From an uncultured Eubacteriales bacterium (GTDB lineage: Bacteria; Bacillota; Clostridia; Oscillospirales; Oscillospiraceae), in NCBI GenBank assembly GCA_902477055.1, contig CABSFY010000006.1:1-37815 (forward strand): a stretch of 37,815 nt of DNA, read 5' to 3'. A program made the translations under genes and the position numbers. The notes beneath the pieces were generated by a model. That model did not search any database and was not told where the DNA came from. It saw only the letters and a program-made list of their open reading frames with translations. Shown here one piece after another: positions 1 to 7,371 of this stretch; the first letter of the stretch is position 1; each line of letters starts with the position of its first letter.

Positions 1-2
1 AG

Positions 3-188
3 CCAACAGAGGAAGATAAATCTCTGCATCATGAGAGTAACGCGGAGCCGCAGGCGGCCGGAACGTCAATCGTTCACGGAAAGGGCATCACCACCGTCGG
101 GACGCTGACGATCAGCTACTACAATACCTTTTTGAAAATGACCGCCGCGGCAAAAAGGAACAGAAGCCGAAAGTATACGGATGCCCGT
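3..188 (+). other. possible 3' end of a plus-strand gene, uncertain
   Basis: One plus-strand frame is open from the window edge at base 3 and has a protein-like composition up to about base 188. It then continues without a stop to 473, where it lies antisense to the well-supported minus-strand gene ending at 189. The part beyond 188 looks like a chance open frame. The first 60 codons could be the end of a real or broken gene that starts outside the window. No motif or family is recognisable, and the neighbouring sequence outside the window would be needed to decide. Confidence 0.2.
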
Positions 189-761
189 CTACCTGTCAAA
201 CACTACGCAATAGACTCCCAACACCTGCTCACAGGGAATACTCACCGCGTTTTCCGGCGTGAAGGCCCTCTTGGGGTAGAACGTTTGGACCTCCGTTGGG
301 TATGCCGGGAGTGTTTTCCCGATGCTGACGCCGTGCGCATCCTTGTCCGTAAATTTCCAGCGGAAATCGCAGTCACAAAACTCTTTGCCGACAGTGATCG
401 TCTTGGGACACCTCAGCGTCGGTGTCCTTCCCGGAAAATAGCAGCCGACGTTGTCCTTCTCGGCCGGGCATGAGCCTGTAATGCCAACGCCCAAAAAGGA
501 AATCTCAAGAAAATCCGTTCGGAACGTCACCCGTTTTCCCTGACGCACAAAAGGAACGTCATCCCAATATCCGATGTTGAGCCAGCCCTTGTTCCCGTTC
601 TTCTCGACAGCCGTGTTAAATTCTATATATCCGACAGCGCCGTCGCGGATCTCCGCATTTATGCGCAGAACCGGGCGCAGAGACTTGTATTCGGCAGGCA
701 GGATCGCGCGGAGCCGGTCCTGCTCCGCGCCGTAGGCCATTACATATTGTTCCACCTTCAT
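189..761 (-). CDS. conserved hypothetical protein, possibly acetoacetate-decarboxylase-like fold
   Basis: This is a 190-residue soluble protein with no signal peptide or membrane segment. The ATG at 761 is chosen over an upstream in-frame start because GGAGGGGAT sits just before it. The N-terminal half has the pattern of a small beta-barrel enzyme: an early LPAEYKSLRP stretch, then INAEIRD and YIEFNT strands, then a Cys-containing segment (CDCDFRW). This loosely recalls clostridial proteins of the acetoacetate decarboxylase-like superfamily, but the resemblance is weak and no catalytic lysine can be assigned. It is transcribed alone, with an extended -10 promoter just upstream. The function is unknown; the coding call itself is firm. 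Confidence 0.75.
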   Translation of the reverse strand: MKVEQYVMAYGAEQDRLRAILPAEYKSLRPVLRINAEIRDGAVGYIEFNTAVEKNGNKGWLNIGYWDDVPFVRQGKRVTFRTDFLEISFLGVGITGSCPAEKDNVGCYFPGRTPTLRCPKTITVGKEFCDCDFRWKFTDKDAHGVSIGKTLPAYPTEVQTFYPKRAFTPENAVSIPCEQVLGVYCVVFDR

Positions 762-792
762 TTTTATCCCCTCCAAGGCTTTGATCGCGACC

Positions 793-801
793 ATTATAGC
801 A
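793..801 (-). promoter_or_regulatory. extended -10 promoter of the 189-761 gene
   Basis: Read on the minus strand this is TGCTATAAT, a perfect -10 hexamer with the extended TGn motif, about 30 bases upstream of the start codon at 761. No convincing -35 hexamer lies 16-18 bases further upstream, as is usual for extended -10 promoters. Confidence 0.5.
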
Positions 802-961
802 CGGTGTGCGGCTTTTTTCTACCGCTGTGACGAATGAGCACGGAGGCGTTCCGGTGCACGTTGATAATTTTGCCGTCAAGACACGGCCGAAAAGAAATGT
901 AATAGAATATTATGACAGATGTTTTGCGCGTTAAAAGTAAGCTTTTTACTGCAATTTAGAC

Positions 962-999
962 ACGAAAAAACGCCCATGAAAACATGCGTTTTCATGGGC
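962..999 (-). terminator. rho-independent terminator of tRNA-Leu
   Basis: A perfect 12-base-pair stem (972-983 with 988-999) with a four-base loop is followed on the minus strand by a run of six T. It starts 7 bases beyond the CCA end of the tRNA, so it ends a single-gene tRNA transcript. Confidence 0.85.
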
Positions 1000-1006
1000 A
1001 TTTAGC

Positions 1007-1094
1007 TGGTGCGCGAGGCGGGAGTTGAACCCGCACGTCCGGAGTGGACACTAGAACCTGAATCTAGCGAGTCTACCAATTCCACCACTCGCGC
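1007..1094 (-). tRNA. tRNA-Leu (anticodon CAG)
   Basis: The minus strand folds into a complete class II tRNA of 88 bases. The acceptor stem is GCGCGAG with CTCGCGC, followed by discriminator A and an encoded CCA. The anticodon stem is CTAGA/TCTAG around loop TTCAGGT, giving anticodon CAG, which reads CUG. The extended variable arm expected of tRNA-Leu is present, and the T arm carries GTTCAACTC. It stands alone between its own promoter and terminator. CUG is heavily used in the surrounding GC-rich genes, which fits. Confidence 0.97.
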
Positions 1095-1120
1095 GTGTGC
1101 TCTATTTCGATTGCTCGAAT

Positions 1121-1149
1121 AATATAGCACAGATTACGGGGGTTGTCAA
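1121..1149 (-). promoter_or_regulatory. sigma-A promoter of tRNA-Leu
   Basis: On the minus strand TTGACA (1149-1144) is separated by exactly 17 bases from TATATT (1126-1121). Transcription would begin a few bases before the mature 5' end-proximal leader of the tRNA at 1094. Confidence 0.8.
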
Positions 1150-1191
1150 TCCTTTTTTTCGCTTTCCCTGCGCAAAAGTGAAAAAATCGTT

Positions 1192-2562
1192 TTAACGCTC
1201 CGCAAACGGGACATAATCCCTGTGGCGCAGCAGCGGTTTGTAGGCCGGGCGGTAGATGCGGCCGCCGGTCAGGACTTCTTCCATTCGGTGGGCACACCAG
1301 CCGGTAATACGCGCGACGGCGAACAGCGGCGTGAACAGGTCCGGCGGGATATTCAGCATTCGGTAGACCAGGCCCGAATACATATCCACGTTGGCACACA
1401 TGATTTTTTCGCTGCCAGTAATGTCGGCGAACGTCGGCGGCGTGACCCGCTCGATGGCTTCCATCAGCTCCAGCTCGTCGAGCATCCCGCGCTGCACGGC
1501 GAGCTTGCGGGCGCTATTTTTTAAGATGACAGCACGTGGGTCGGAGAGCGTGTAGACCGCGTGGCCCATGCCGTAGACGAGGCCGCTCCCGTCGCCGACC
1601 TCGCCGAGCAGAATGCGCCGGACGTAGGCCGCGACCTCCGCGTCGTCCTTCCAGTCCCGCACGTTCTGCTTGATTTCCTCAAACTGCCGCAGGACCTGTC
1701 GGTTCGCGCCGCCGTGCTTTGGACCCTTCAGCGAGCCGACGGCTGCGGCGATGGCGGAATAGGTGTCCGTTCCCGTTGAGGAAACGCAGCGGCAGGAGAA
1801 CGTCGAGTTGTTGCCGCCGCCGTGCTCCGCGTGGCAGACGAGGCACAGGTCGAGCAGCCGTGCTTCCTCGTGCGTGAACTGCTTGTCGGGCCGGATCATG
1901 CGCAGGAAGTTTTCCGCAATTGACGTTTTCGGCTCCGGGCGATGGAGATACAAGCTGTCGTTTTCAAAATAATGACGCTTTACAACATAAGCATACGCGA
2001 CAATCACAGGGAACCGTGCCACCAGCTCGATTGATTGGCGCATCATGTTTTCGACGGAAAGGTTGTCCGGCGTCGGGTCGTTGGAATACAGTGCGAGGAC
2101 CGACCGGCCGAGCTTGTTCATGATGTCGTGGCTGGGGTTTTTGAGGATCATGTCCTCGGTGAAATTTTCGGGAAGCGCCGTGCAGTCGTGCAGCAGCGAC
2201 TCGAACATTGCAAGCTGGTTGGGGGTAGGCAAGTTACCGAACAGCAACAGGTACGCCGTTTCGGAAAAACCGAAGCGGCCCTCGCGAATGTAGGCATCGA
2301 CCAGCTCCGTCAGGTCGTAGCCACGATAGATCAGACGGCCCTCCATCGGCTCGCGGTCGCCGTCCACCATATGGTAGCCGAGGACGTTACCGACCTTCGT
2401 GCAGCCGATCATGACACCGGTGCCGTCGTCGTTGCGCAGCCCGCGCTTGATATTACTGTTCGTTTTGGCCTCCTGTGTCAAGCTGTAATGAATCTGATAA
2501 TCCGCGCATAGGCTGTGAAGAACCTCGTTGGAGATCTCCGACGGCCGCCTTGTTTCATTCAT
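1192..2562 (-). CDS. gltA: citrate synthase
   Basis: The 456-residue enzyme condenses oxaloacetate with acetyl-CoA to citrate in the cytoplasm, the entry to the oxidative branch of the TCA cycle. Family motifs are intact: CHAEHGGGNNSTF near residue 245, KGPKHGGAN, the catalytic-His segment GMGHAVYTLSDPRA near residue 333, and NVDMYSG with the catalytic Asp near residue 393. The ATG at 2562 follows GGGGTGAG at good spacing; an upstream in-frame TTG is less likely. It has its own promoter and is divergent from the SpoIID-like gene. In a fermentative clostridium it probably supplies 2-oxoglutarate and glutamate rather than running a full cycle; that is inference, because no aconitase or isocitrate dehydrogenase lies nearby. 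Confidence 0.96.
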   Translation of the reverse strand: MNETRRPSEISNEVLHSLCADYQIHYSLTQEAKTNSNIKRGLRNDDGTGVMIGCTKVGNVLGYHMVDGDREPMEGRLIYRGYDLTELVDAYIREGRFGFSETAYLLLFGNLPTPNQLAMFESLLHDCTALPENFTEDMILKNPSHDIMNKLGRSVLALYSNDPTPDNLSVENMMRQSIELVARFPVIVAYAYVVKRHYFENDSLYLHRPEPKTSIAENFLRMIRPDKQFTHEEARLLDLCLVCHAEHGGGNNSTFSCRCVSSTGTDTYSAIAAAVGSLKGPKHGGANRQVLRQFEEIKQNVRDWKDDAEVAAYVRRILLGEVGDGSGLVYGMGHAVYTLSDPRAVILKNSARKLAVQRGMLDELELMEAIERVTPPTFADITGSEKIMCANVDMYSGLVYRMLNIPPDLFTPLFAVARITGWCAHRMEEVLTGGRIYRPAYKPLLRHRDYVPFAER

Positions 2563-2592
2563 ACGCTCACCCCGTTTCAAAAAATTTTTTAT

Positions 2593-2621
2593 ATTCTATC
2601 AAAATTACGCGCCGCCGTCAA
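2593..2621 (-). promoter_or_regulatory. sigma-A promoter of citrate synthase
   Basis: On the minus strand TTGACG (2621-2616), a 17-base spacer and TAGAAT (2598-2593) form a good promoter about 30 bases upstream of the chosen start codon. Confidence 0.7.
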
Positions 2622-2647
2622 GAATTTTACGGAAAAGGAGAAAGGAA

Positions 2648-3619
2648 ATGAAGGATTCTATTTTCCCAAGTTTGATTTCCGGGCTGCTGTGTCTGGTATT
2701 TTTGGTCGTTCCGCTGCCGCGTGCAGCGGGAGCGGACGCGGTTGAGGCGACGATCGCCGCGACGGAAGCGCCGAGCGAGTCCGCGCCGCCGGAGGAGCCG
2801 CTGCCGCCCTTTGACGCGGCAACAGAGATCACGCTGCGCACGGCAGACGGGCTGCGGACGCTGCCGCTGGACAAGTACCTCGTCGGCGTGCTGCTGGCGG
2901 AGATGCCCGCAGACTTTCCGTCGGCGGCATTGGAGGCGCAGGCGATTGCGGCCAGAACATTTACACTGCAAAAACTCAACGCTCATAAGCACTCGGACGC
3001 CGACATCTGTTCCGACAGCGCCTGCTGCCAGGGGTGGCTCGACCCGGAGGGGACGAACTGCGGTGCGTTAGAGCTCGCCGTGCGGGATACAGACGGGCTG
3101 GTCGTGACCTATGATGATGCGCTGATCGACGCGACGTTTTTCTCCTGCGACGGCGGGCGAACGGAGTCGGCGTTGGCCGTCTGGGGCAGCAACGTCGCCT
3201 ACTTGCAGGCAGTGGACAGTCCGGAGAGCGACGACAGCCGCCGCTACGCCGAGGAAAAGCAGTTCTCTGAGCAGGAGCTGCTGGACCTCCTCCGTGCCGC
3301 CCATCCGGAGATCGCGCCGGGCGACGTGCCGTGGTTCCGCGATCTGACCTATACCGACGGCGGCGGGCTGGCCACGGCGACAATCGGCGGCGTGACCCTG
3401 ACGGGGCCGGAGCTGCGGCGGCTGTTGGGCCTCCGCTCGACGGATATGGAGATCGCACAGGGCAGCGGAGCCGTCACGATCCGGACCCAAGGCTTCGGCC
3501 ACCGCGTCGGCCTGAGCCAGTACGGTGCCAAGGCGATGGCCGAGGAGGGCAGCGATTTTGTTGAAATTTTGACCCATTACTATCAAGGCACAAGCATTCG
3601 CAGACTGGTAAAGGAATAA
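2648..3619 (+). CDS. SpoIID/LytB-domain protein (lytic transglycosylase-like)
   Basis: This 323-residue exported protein has an N-terminal signal segment (residues about 5-25) and an acidic, proline-rich linker. A SpoIID domain follows. SpoIID proteins cleave glycan strands of peptidoglycan; in sporulation SpoIID acts with SpoIIM and SpoIIP during engulfment. The expected acidic residue is in LLAEMPADFP near residue 84, followed by EAQAIAARTF. A His/Cys cluster (HSDADICSDSACC) resembles the zinc site known in clostridial SpoIID. The domain ends with the typical GFGHRVGLSQYGAKAMA and a HYYQGT tail. Start: ATG after AAAGGAGAAAGG. SpoIIM and SpoIIP are not neighbours, so this may be SpoIID itself or a vegetative paralogue. 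Confidence 0.9.
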   Translation: MKDSIFPSLISGLLCLVFLVVPLPRAAGADAVEATIAATEAPSESAPPEEPLPPFDAATEITLRTADGLRTLPLDKYLVGVLLAEMPADFPSAALEAQAIAARTFTLQKLNAHKHSDADICSDSACCQGWLDPEGTNCGALELAVRDTDGLVVTYDDALIDATFFSCDGGRTESALAVWGSNVAYLQAVDSPESDDSRRYAEEKQFSEQELLDLLRAAHPEIAPGDVPWFRDLTYTDGGGLATATIGGVTLTGPELRRLLGLRSTDMEIAQGSGAVTIRTQGFGHRVGLSQYGAKAMAEEGSDFVEILTHYYQGTSIRRLVKE

Positions 3620-3624
3620 ACGGC

Positions 3625-3660
3625 AAGCCGGTTTCTTCTCAAGCGGAAGAAACCGGCTTA
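3625..3660. terminator. hairpin after the SpoIID-like gene
   Basis: A perfect 14-base-pair inverted repeat (3625-3638 with 3646-3659) lies 6 bases after the stop codon. There is no clear T run on the plus strand; TTTATT follows on the minus strand. It may be a weak terminator or an mRNA 3' stabiliser. Confidence 0.5.
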
Positions 3661-3700
3661 TAATATCGAACCCCGTTCTCGACAGAAGCGGAAACGAACG

Positions 3701-3944
3701 TGTAGGGGGCGGCGTCCCCGACGCCCCGCTGTTGGCAGTGGAATATCGGAAAATTGCACGATATTACGACAGCCTGGCCGAATTAGGGCTGCGCTCTGCG
3801 GCGGGATGTGGGCATCCCGCCCTACGCAGGGACGGACCTTGGGCGCAAAAAACGGCCAATTTTGCGTAGGGGCCGATGCCAACATCGGCCCGTCGGATGC
3901 ACTGTCAAATTCCGTTCGCAGGGCGGGGTTCCCTGACCCCGTCG
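3701..3944. repeat. cluster of four short palindromic repeats
   Basis: The 344-base gap between the SpoIID-like gene and the fructokinase holds no gene but four hairpin units: 3701-3729, 3798-3825 (opposite orientation), 3866-3892 and 3917-3944. Each shares a GTAGGG- or GCAGGG-type lead, then a palindromic stem with a CCC-rich loop. The stems differ (GGCGTC/GACGCC, GGGATG/CATCCC, CCGATG/CATCGG, GGGGT/ACCCC) but stay paired. The first unit is identical over 29 bases to 5126-5154. These are most likely dispersed non-autonomous repeats of the REP/BIME type. Confidence 0.75.
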
Positions 3945-3963
3945 TCCGCAGGAGCCTTCAATT

Positions 3964-4923
3964 TTACTTATTTTCAAGCACGGCGAGGACCTGTGCTTTG
4001 TCGGGGACGCTGGAGATGCCGCCGTGCTTTGTGGTGGACAGGCCCGCCGCCGTGCAGGCGTAGCCGACGATCTCGCGCAGCGCGGCTTCCTCCAGCTCGT
4101 CCGGCCGCTTTCCGCTTTGCAGGACCTTCCAAAGGGCGCTGCCGCCGAAAATGTCGCCCGCGCCGGTCGTATCAACGACGTGAATGTTCTTTAAGCTGTC
4201 CACATGGCCGCAGGCGCAGCGGTTTTTGAAATAGCAGCCGTCCGGGCCGCACGTAACGAACACCAGCCGGACCGGGAAATTGGCGAGGATGTATTCCGCG
4301 CCCGCCTCCACGCCGAGGCCGAACAGGAATTCGACCTCCTCGTCGCTGATTTTTACCACATCGGCGTGCTGCAAGCCCCAGAGCATCTGCGTTTTTGCGT
4401 CACTGAGGTCCCTCCACAGCGGCTTGCGCAGGTTCGGGTCAAAGGAGATCAGCTTGCCGTGCTGCTTTGCATATTCCACGGCGCGCCGGGTCGTCGTCCG
4501 GACCGGCTCGTCCGTCAGCGACAGCGTACCGAAGTGCAGCACGCGCGTCGCATCGATCAGCGACAGGTCCAACTCGTCGAACGTAAGCTGCGTGTCTGCG
4601 CCGGGCTTCCGGGCAAAGGCAAATTCGCGGTCGCCGTTCGCGTCAAGCGTCACGAAGGCCAGTGTCGTAAAGAAATCGTCGGTGGCGACGAGGCCCTTCG
4701 TTTCGATTCCGGCCTGCCGCAGCGTGTTCGTCAGCAGGCGGCCGAAGGTGTCCGTGCCGATCTTACCGAGCATCCCGGCCTTGCCGCCGTATTTGGCGAT
4801 GGCCGCAAGGAAATTCGCAGGCGCGCCGCCCGGGTGCGCCGCCATCGTGGGATAACCGCCGGAGTCGGTCGTCTGCGTGGTAAAATCGATCAAAAGCTCG
4901 CCGAGCGCAATGACATCATACAT
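3964..4923 (-). CDS. scrK: PfkB-family carbohydrate kinase, fructokinase-like
   Basis: The 319-residue protein is a ribokinase/PfkB sugar kinase, cytoplasmic, transferring phosphate from ATP to a hexose, most likely fructose to fructose 6-phosphate. Both family signatures are visible: GGAPANFLAAIAKYGG near residue 32 and DTTGAGDIFGGSAL with the catalytic Asp near residue 257. The substrate-side segment FARKPGADTQL is typical of bacterial fructokinases. ATG at 4923 is preceded by GGAGGT. It is monocistronic, with a strong promoter at 5004-5032 and palindromic repeats on both sides. No sucrose hydrolase or transporter is adjacent, so fructose as substrate rests on sequence alone; 2-keto-3-deoxygluconate kinase is the main alternative. 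Confidence 0.88.
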   Translation of the reverse strand: MYDVIALGELLIDFTTQTTDSGGYPTMAAHPGGAPANFLAAIAKYGGKAGMLGKIGTDTFGRLLTNTLRQAGIETKGLVATDDFFTTLAFVTLDANGDREFAFARKPGADTQLTFDELDLSLIDATRVLHFGTLSLTDEPVRTTTRRAVEYAKQHGKLISFDPNLRKPLWRDLSDAKTQMLWGLQHADVVKISDEEVEFLFGLGVEAGAEYILANFPVRLVFVTCGPDGCYFKNRCACGHVDSLKNIHVVDTTGAGDIFGGSALWKVLQSGKRPDELEEAALREIVGYACTAAGLSTTKHGGISSVPDKAQVLAVLENK

Positions 4924-5003
4924 ATTGCATACCTCCGTGTCGGGGACGATGATTTCTCAAAAAACGCGGCGCAAATCGACAATCCCCGCGCTTTTTCGCC
5001 CCA

Positions 5004-5032
5004 AGTATACCACACCCGCTGCCCCTTGTCCA
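5004..5032 (-). promoter_or_regulatory. sigma-A promoter of the fructokinase
   Basis: On the minus strand TGGACA (5032-5027), 17 bases, and TATACT (5009-5004) preceded by TGG (extended -10). The leader to the start at 4923 would be about 75 bases. Confidence 0.75.
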
Positions 5033-5072
5033 GCAAAAATGATACCTCCCGGAGGCGCTATCGAAAGTCGTC

Positions 5073-5154
5073 CGTAGGGTGGGATGCCCCCATCCCGCCG
5101 CTTGCAGGCACGTTCGATAGACGCTTGTAGGGGGCGGCGTCCCCGACGCCCCGC
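5073..5154. repeat. two palindromic repeats of the GTAGGG family
   Basis: Unit 5073-5101 (stem GGGATG/CATCCC) matches, in the opposite orientation, the unit at 3798-3825. Unit 5126-5154 is a 29-base perfect copy of 3701-3729. Both are preceded by a similar TCGA(T/A)AG(A/T)CG flank, so the repeat unit is longer than the hairpin. They lie in the gap between the GIY-YIG gene and the fructokinase promoter, which holds no gene. Confidence 0.75.
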
Positions 5155-5207
5155 ACGCAGGCAGTATCGATTTCGTGAATAATAATTGGTGCGCCTGCGG
5201 GCGCGGG

Positions 5208-5276
5208 GACCCTATCCGTCGGCGTTGCCGACAGCTTCACCAGAGGGGAAGCCAAGGCCCTGCCCACCGGCCCCTC
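5208..5276. repeat. palindromic repeat overlapping the end of the GIY-YIG gene
   Basis: This GC-rich segment contains two hairpins (GTCGGC/GCCGAC at 5218-5232 and GCTTC/GAAGC at 5234-5252). It resembles a class of intergenic repeats widespread in Firmicutes that pair an ACCTTCGGT-like hairpin with a CCCTC/GAGGG box. The resemblance is from memory and unverified. It supplies the stop codon and the last ~20 codons of the GIY-YIG gene. Confidence 0.45.
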
Positions 5277-5520
5277 CATCGGCGATCAGGGCGAGCTTCT
5301 GCCTGCGGGTGAGCTGCTTAATGGCGTATTCGCGGCGGTAGGCGGCGGGCATATCCTCGCACGGCTCCCAGTAGACCGGCTCCAGCGGGCCGCGGCTGCG
5401 GGTGTATTTTGCGCCCTTTCCGGCGCGGTGGGCGGCAAGGCGACGTTCCGGATCATCCGTTGCGCCGGTGTAGAGCGTGCCGTCGCCGCAGCGGAGAATG
5501 TAAACGCCCCACTTCTTCAC
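5212..5520 (-). CDS. GIY-YIG nuclease-domain protein (UPF0213/YhbQ-like)
   Basis: This is a 102-residue single-domain GIY-YIG protein. The signature reads GVYILRCGDGTLYTGATDD at residues 5-23, followed by the conserved Arg/His helix (RRLAAHRAGKGAKYTR) and the AYRREYAIKQLTRRQK segment with the conserved Glu. UPF0213 relatives are small DNA nuclease-fold proteins of uncertain role, possibly in DNA repair. The start is a GTG at 5520 that overlaps the upstream stop (GTGA), so translation is coupled to the Dabb-domain gene. The family similarity ends near residue 81; the Gly-rich tail after it lies in a repeat and is probably not part of the fold. Confidence 0.88.
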   Translation of the reverse strand: MKKWGVYILRCGDGTLYTGATDDPERRLAAHRAGKGAKYTRSRGPLEPVYWEPCEDMPAAYRREYAIKQLTRRQKLALIADGGAGGQGLGFPSGEAVGNADG

Positions 5521-5795
5521 AGTTCGGTATCGATGCTCACGCGGTCGGTGCGGATGGCCTTGCAGAGGGCGGCGACGGCGCGGTGGCGCGGGTCGTCGCG
5601 ATAGGCTTTTACATCCTCCAATGTGTCAAATGTACTGACGAGCGCCGCGTCATAGCTGCCGTCCGGCACGGCACTGCGCGTGACGGACATCGAGCGGATC
5701 TGCGGGATAACGCCCTCCAGCGCCGCGAGCTTCGTCAAAAACTCGGTCGGGTCGGCATCGGCGCGGAACTTCCAAAGAACGATATGTTGAATCAT
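5517..5795 (-). CDS. Dabb (stress-responsive A/B barrel) domain protein
   Basis: The 92-residue protein opens MIQHIVLWKFR and carries the compact ferredoxin-like dimeric alpha/beta barrel pattern of the Dabb family: an early His in the first strand, the LEGVIPQIRSM helix-strand, ALVSTFDTLEDVKAY, and HRAVAALC near the end. The family is soluble and dimeric, with varied or unknown functions. ATG at 5795 follows AGAGGTGAT. An in-frame upstream start would add 16 residues but lacks a binding site. It is the first gene of a two-gene operon with the GIY-YIG protein. Confidence 0.88.
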   Translation of the reverse strand: MIQHIVLWKFRADADPTEFLTKLAALEGVIPQIRSMSVTRSAVPDGSYDAALVSTFDTLEDVKAYRDDPRHRAVAALCKAIRTDRVSIDTEL

Positions 5796-5892
5796 TTTTA
5801 TCACCTCTGCGACAAGCATAGCCGCTTTTTCCGCCGCTGTCAAGGCAAAAGCGGAATGTTCACAAATTGCACAACATTTGCGCAGCGTATCC

Positions 5893-5901
5893 TGCTATAA
5901 T
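5893..5901 (+). promoter_or_regulatory. extended -10 promoter of the Cthe_2159-like lipoprotein
   Basis: TGCTATAAT is a perfect -10 with the extended TGn motif, 25 bases upstream of the start codon. The -35 region is weak. Confidence 0.55.
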
Positions 5902-5925
5902 GGGGCGAAGAAGGAGGGGGTCCCT

Positions 5926-7305
5926 ATGAAACGAAAGCAATTGGCCGCTGTGCTGCTGGCGCTCACGCTGCTGACCGGCTGTGCGGCGAACGTACCGCGC
6001 GAACCGGCCGCGACCGAGCCGCCTGCCGCAACCGAACCGGCGGGGCAGACGGGTGCTGTGGATATTCTGCTGTCCGACGACGGCGTGGTCTGCGATTCCG
6101 ATGCGGTCTATACAAAAAATGATATCCTATGTGAATCCGGCGGCGAGCCCGGTGCGTATCCACCCGAAGAGGCCGCCGCGCATACGGTCGTGCATATCAC
6201 CGCGCCCGGCGTTTACCGCGTGACGGGGACGCTCTCGGCGGGGCAGCTGTTCGTCGATTTGGGCGAGAATGCGCAGGACGATCCGAATGCTTGTGTGACG
6301 CTGCTTTTGGACGACGCGCAGCTTACCTGCACCGTCGCCCCGGCGATTTTGTTCTATCGCGTCTATGAATGTGCGCCGGGCGAGGACTTCACGCTTACAC
6401 CCGACCTGAGCGATGCCGGAGCGGTTCTGACACTGGCCGACGGCAGCTTCAATCTGGCCAACGGCGCGGTTGCTTCGCGGGTGTCGATGCGCTTCGAGGG
6501 TGACACCGGCAGCCTGACGATCAATGCCGCCGACGAGGGCCTCACCGCTGAGCGCCATCTGGAGATCAACGGCGGCAACCTCACCATCGCCGCGCAGGAC
6601 GACGGCATCAATGCGGATGCCGACGAGCTTTCTGTCATGACGATCAACGGCGGGCTGCTCTCGATTACCGGCGGGCGGGACGAGGAGGGCGACGGCATTG
6701 CCTCCGACGGTGCGCTGGTCATTAACGGCGGCACGGTCTTTGCCTCCGCGAACGAGTATAGCGGCACCGGTCTTGCTGCGGACTGCGGCATTTATCTGAA
6801 CGGCGGCACCGTCGTCGCCACCGGTTCGCGCAACGACAGCGCCGAGCGCGCCTCGAAGCAGCAGTTCATGGAGCTGTGCTTCGCCCAAACGGTGCAGCAT
6901 GGCAGCACAATTTGCATCCAAAACGGCGATACGGTTCTGCTGGAGGATGCCGTAACGCGTCCGTTTGCGTCGCTGACCTTCTCCGCACCGGAGCTGGAGC
7001 TTGGCGTGGCCTATACCGTAACGGTGAACGGCATCGTCCAGCAGCACGGCGCGGCCCTCGCCTCGGAGGGGACGGACCTCCTGCCGCCGACCGAAGGCAG
7101 AGGTCCCGGTGAGTTTGAGATTCCCGAACCGCCCGGCGGTATGGACCAGCCTGTGATCTCCGTCGAGGGCAGCCGGAACGACGCACAGCCCGCGCAGGCT
7201 GATGGCGCTCTGCGGGTCCGCCCGGACGGCGAAACAATGGGATTGCGGGACTTTACGCTGACCGAAACGGTCCACAGCTTTTGGAATGTCCGCGATGCGG
7301 AATGA
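5926..7305 (+). CDS. carbohydrate-binding lipoprotein, Cthe_2159/DUF4353-like
   Basis: This 459-residue lipoprotein has a lipobox at LLTGC (Cys near residue 20), then a Pro/Thr/Glu-rich linker. The middle carries the repeating short-strand pattern of a right-handed beta-helix: INGGNLTI, INGGLLSITGGRDEEG, INGGTVFA, LNGGTVVATGSRND, with Asp-rich turns such as QDDGINADADE. This matches the Cthe_2159-type family, whose founding member binds acidic plant polysaccharides with calcium at the cell surface. The protein is therefore likely anchored to the outer face of the membrane and binds or organises polysaccharide. The C-terminal ~90 residues are less repetitive. ATG at 5926 follows AAGGAGGGGG. 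It is probably transcribed alone, as the next gene has its own promoter. Confidence 0.88.
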   Translation: MKRKQLAAVLLALTLLTGCAANVPREPAATEPPAATEPAGQTGAVDILLSDDGVVCDSDAVYTKNDILCESGGEPGAYPPEEAAAHTVVHITAPGVYRVTGTLSAGQLFVDLGENAQDDPNACVTLLLDDAQLTCTVAPAILFYRVYECAPGEDFTLTPDLSDAGAVLTLADGSFNLANGAVASRVSMRFEGDTGSLTINAADEGLTAERHLEINGGNLTIAAQDDGINADADELSVMTINGGLLSITGGRDEEGDGIASDGALVINGGTVFASANEYSGTGLAADCGIYLNGGTVVATGSRNDSAERASKQQFMELCFAQTVQHGSTICIQNGDTVLLEDAVTRPFASLTFSAPELELGVAYTVTVNGIVQQHGAALASEGTDLLPPTEGRGPGEFEIPEPPGGMDQPVISVEGSRNDAQPAQADGALRVRPDGETMGLRDFTLTETVHSFWNVRDAE

Positions 7306-7311
7306 TTTCCG

Positions 7312-7340
7312 TTGCTTTTTGCGCCGGGCTGTGCTACAAT
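7312..7340 (+). promoter_or_regulatory. sigma-A promoter of the parvulin lipoprotein
   Basis: TTGCTT (7312-7317), 17-base spacer, TACAAT (7335-7340) preceded by TGC. It begins 6 bases after the upstream stop codon and leaves a leader of about 25 bases. Confidence 0.7.
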
Positions 7341-7371
7341 TAAAAAATACAATGCCGAAAGGATGAAACCA

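Noticed and set aside
2528..2647. Longer N-terminus for the SpoIID-like protein
   Set aside because: It would overlap the citrate synthase start and promoter and bury the signal peptide; the ATG at 2648 has a strong ribosome binding site.
3701..5154. CRISPR array from repeated hairpins
   Set aside because: Spacing is irregular, repeats are imperfect and in both orientations, no cas genes are nearby, and a gene lies between the clusters.
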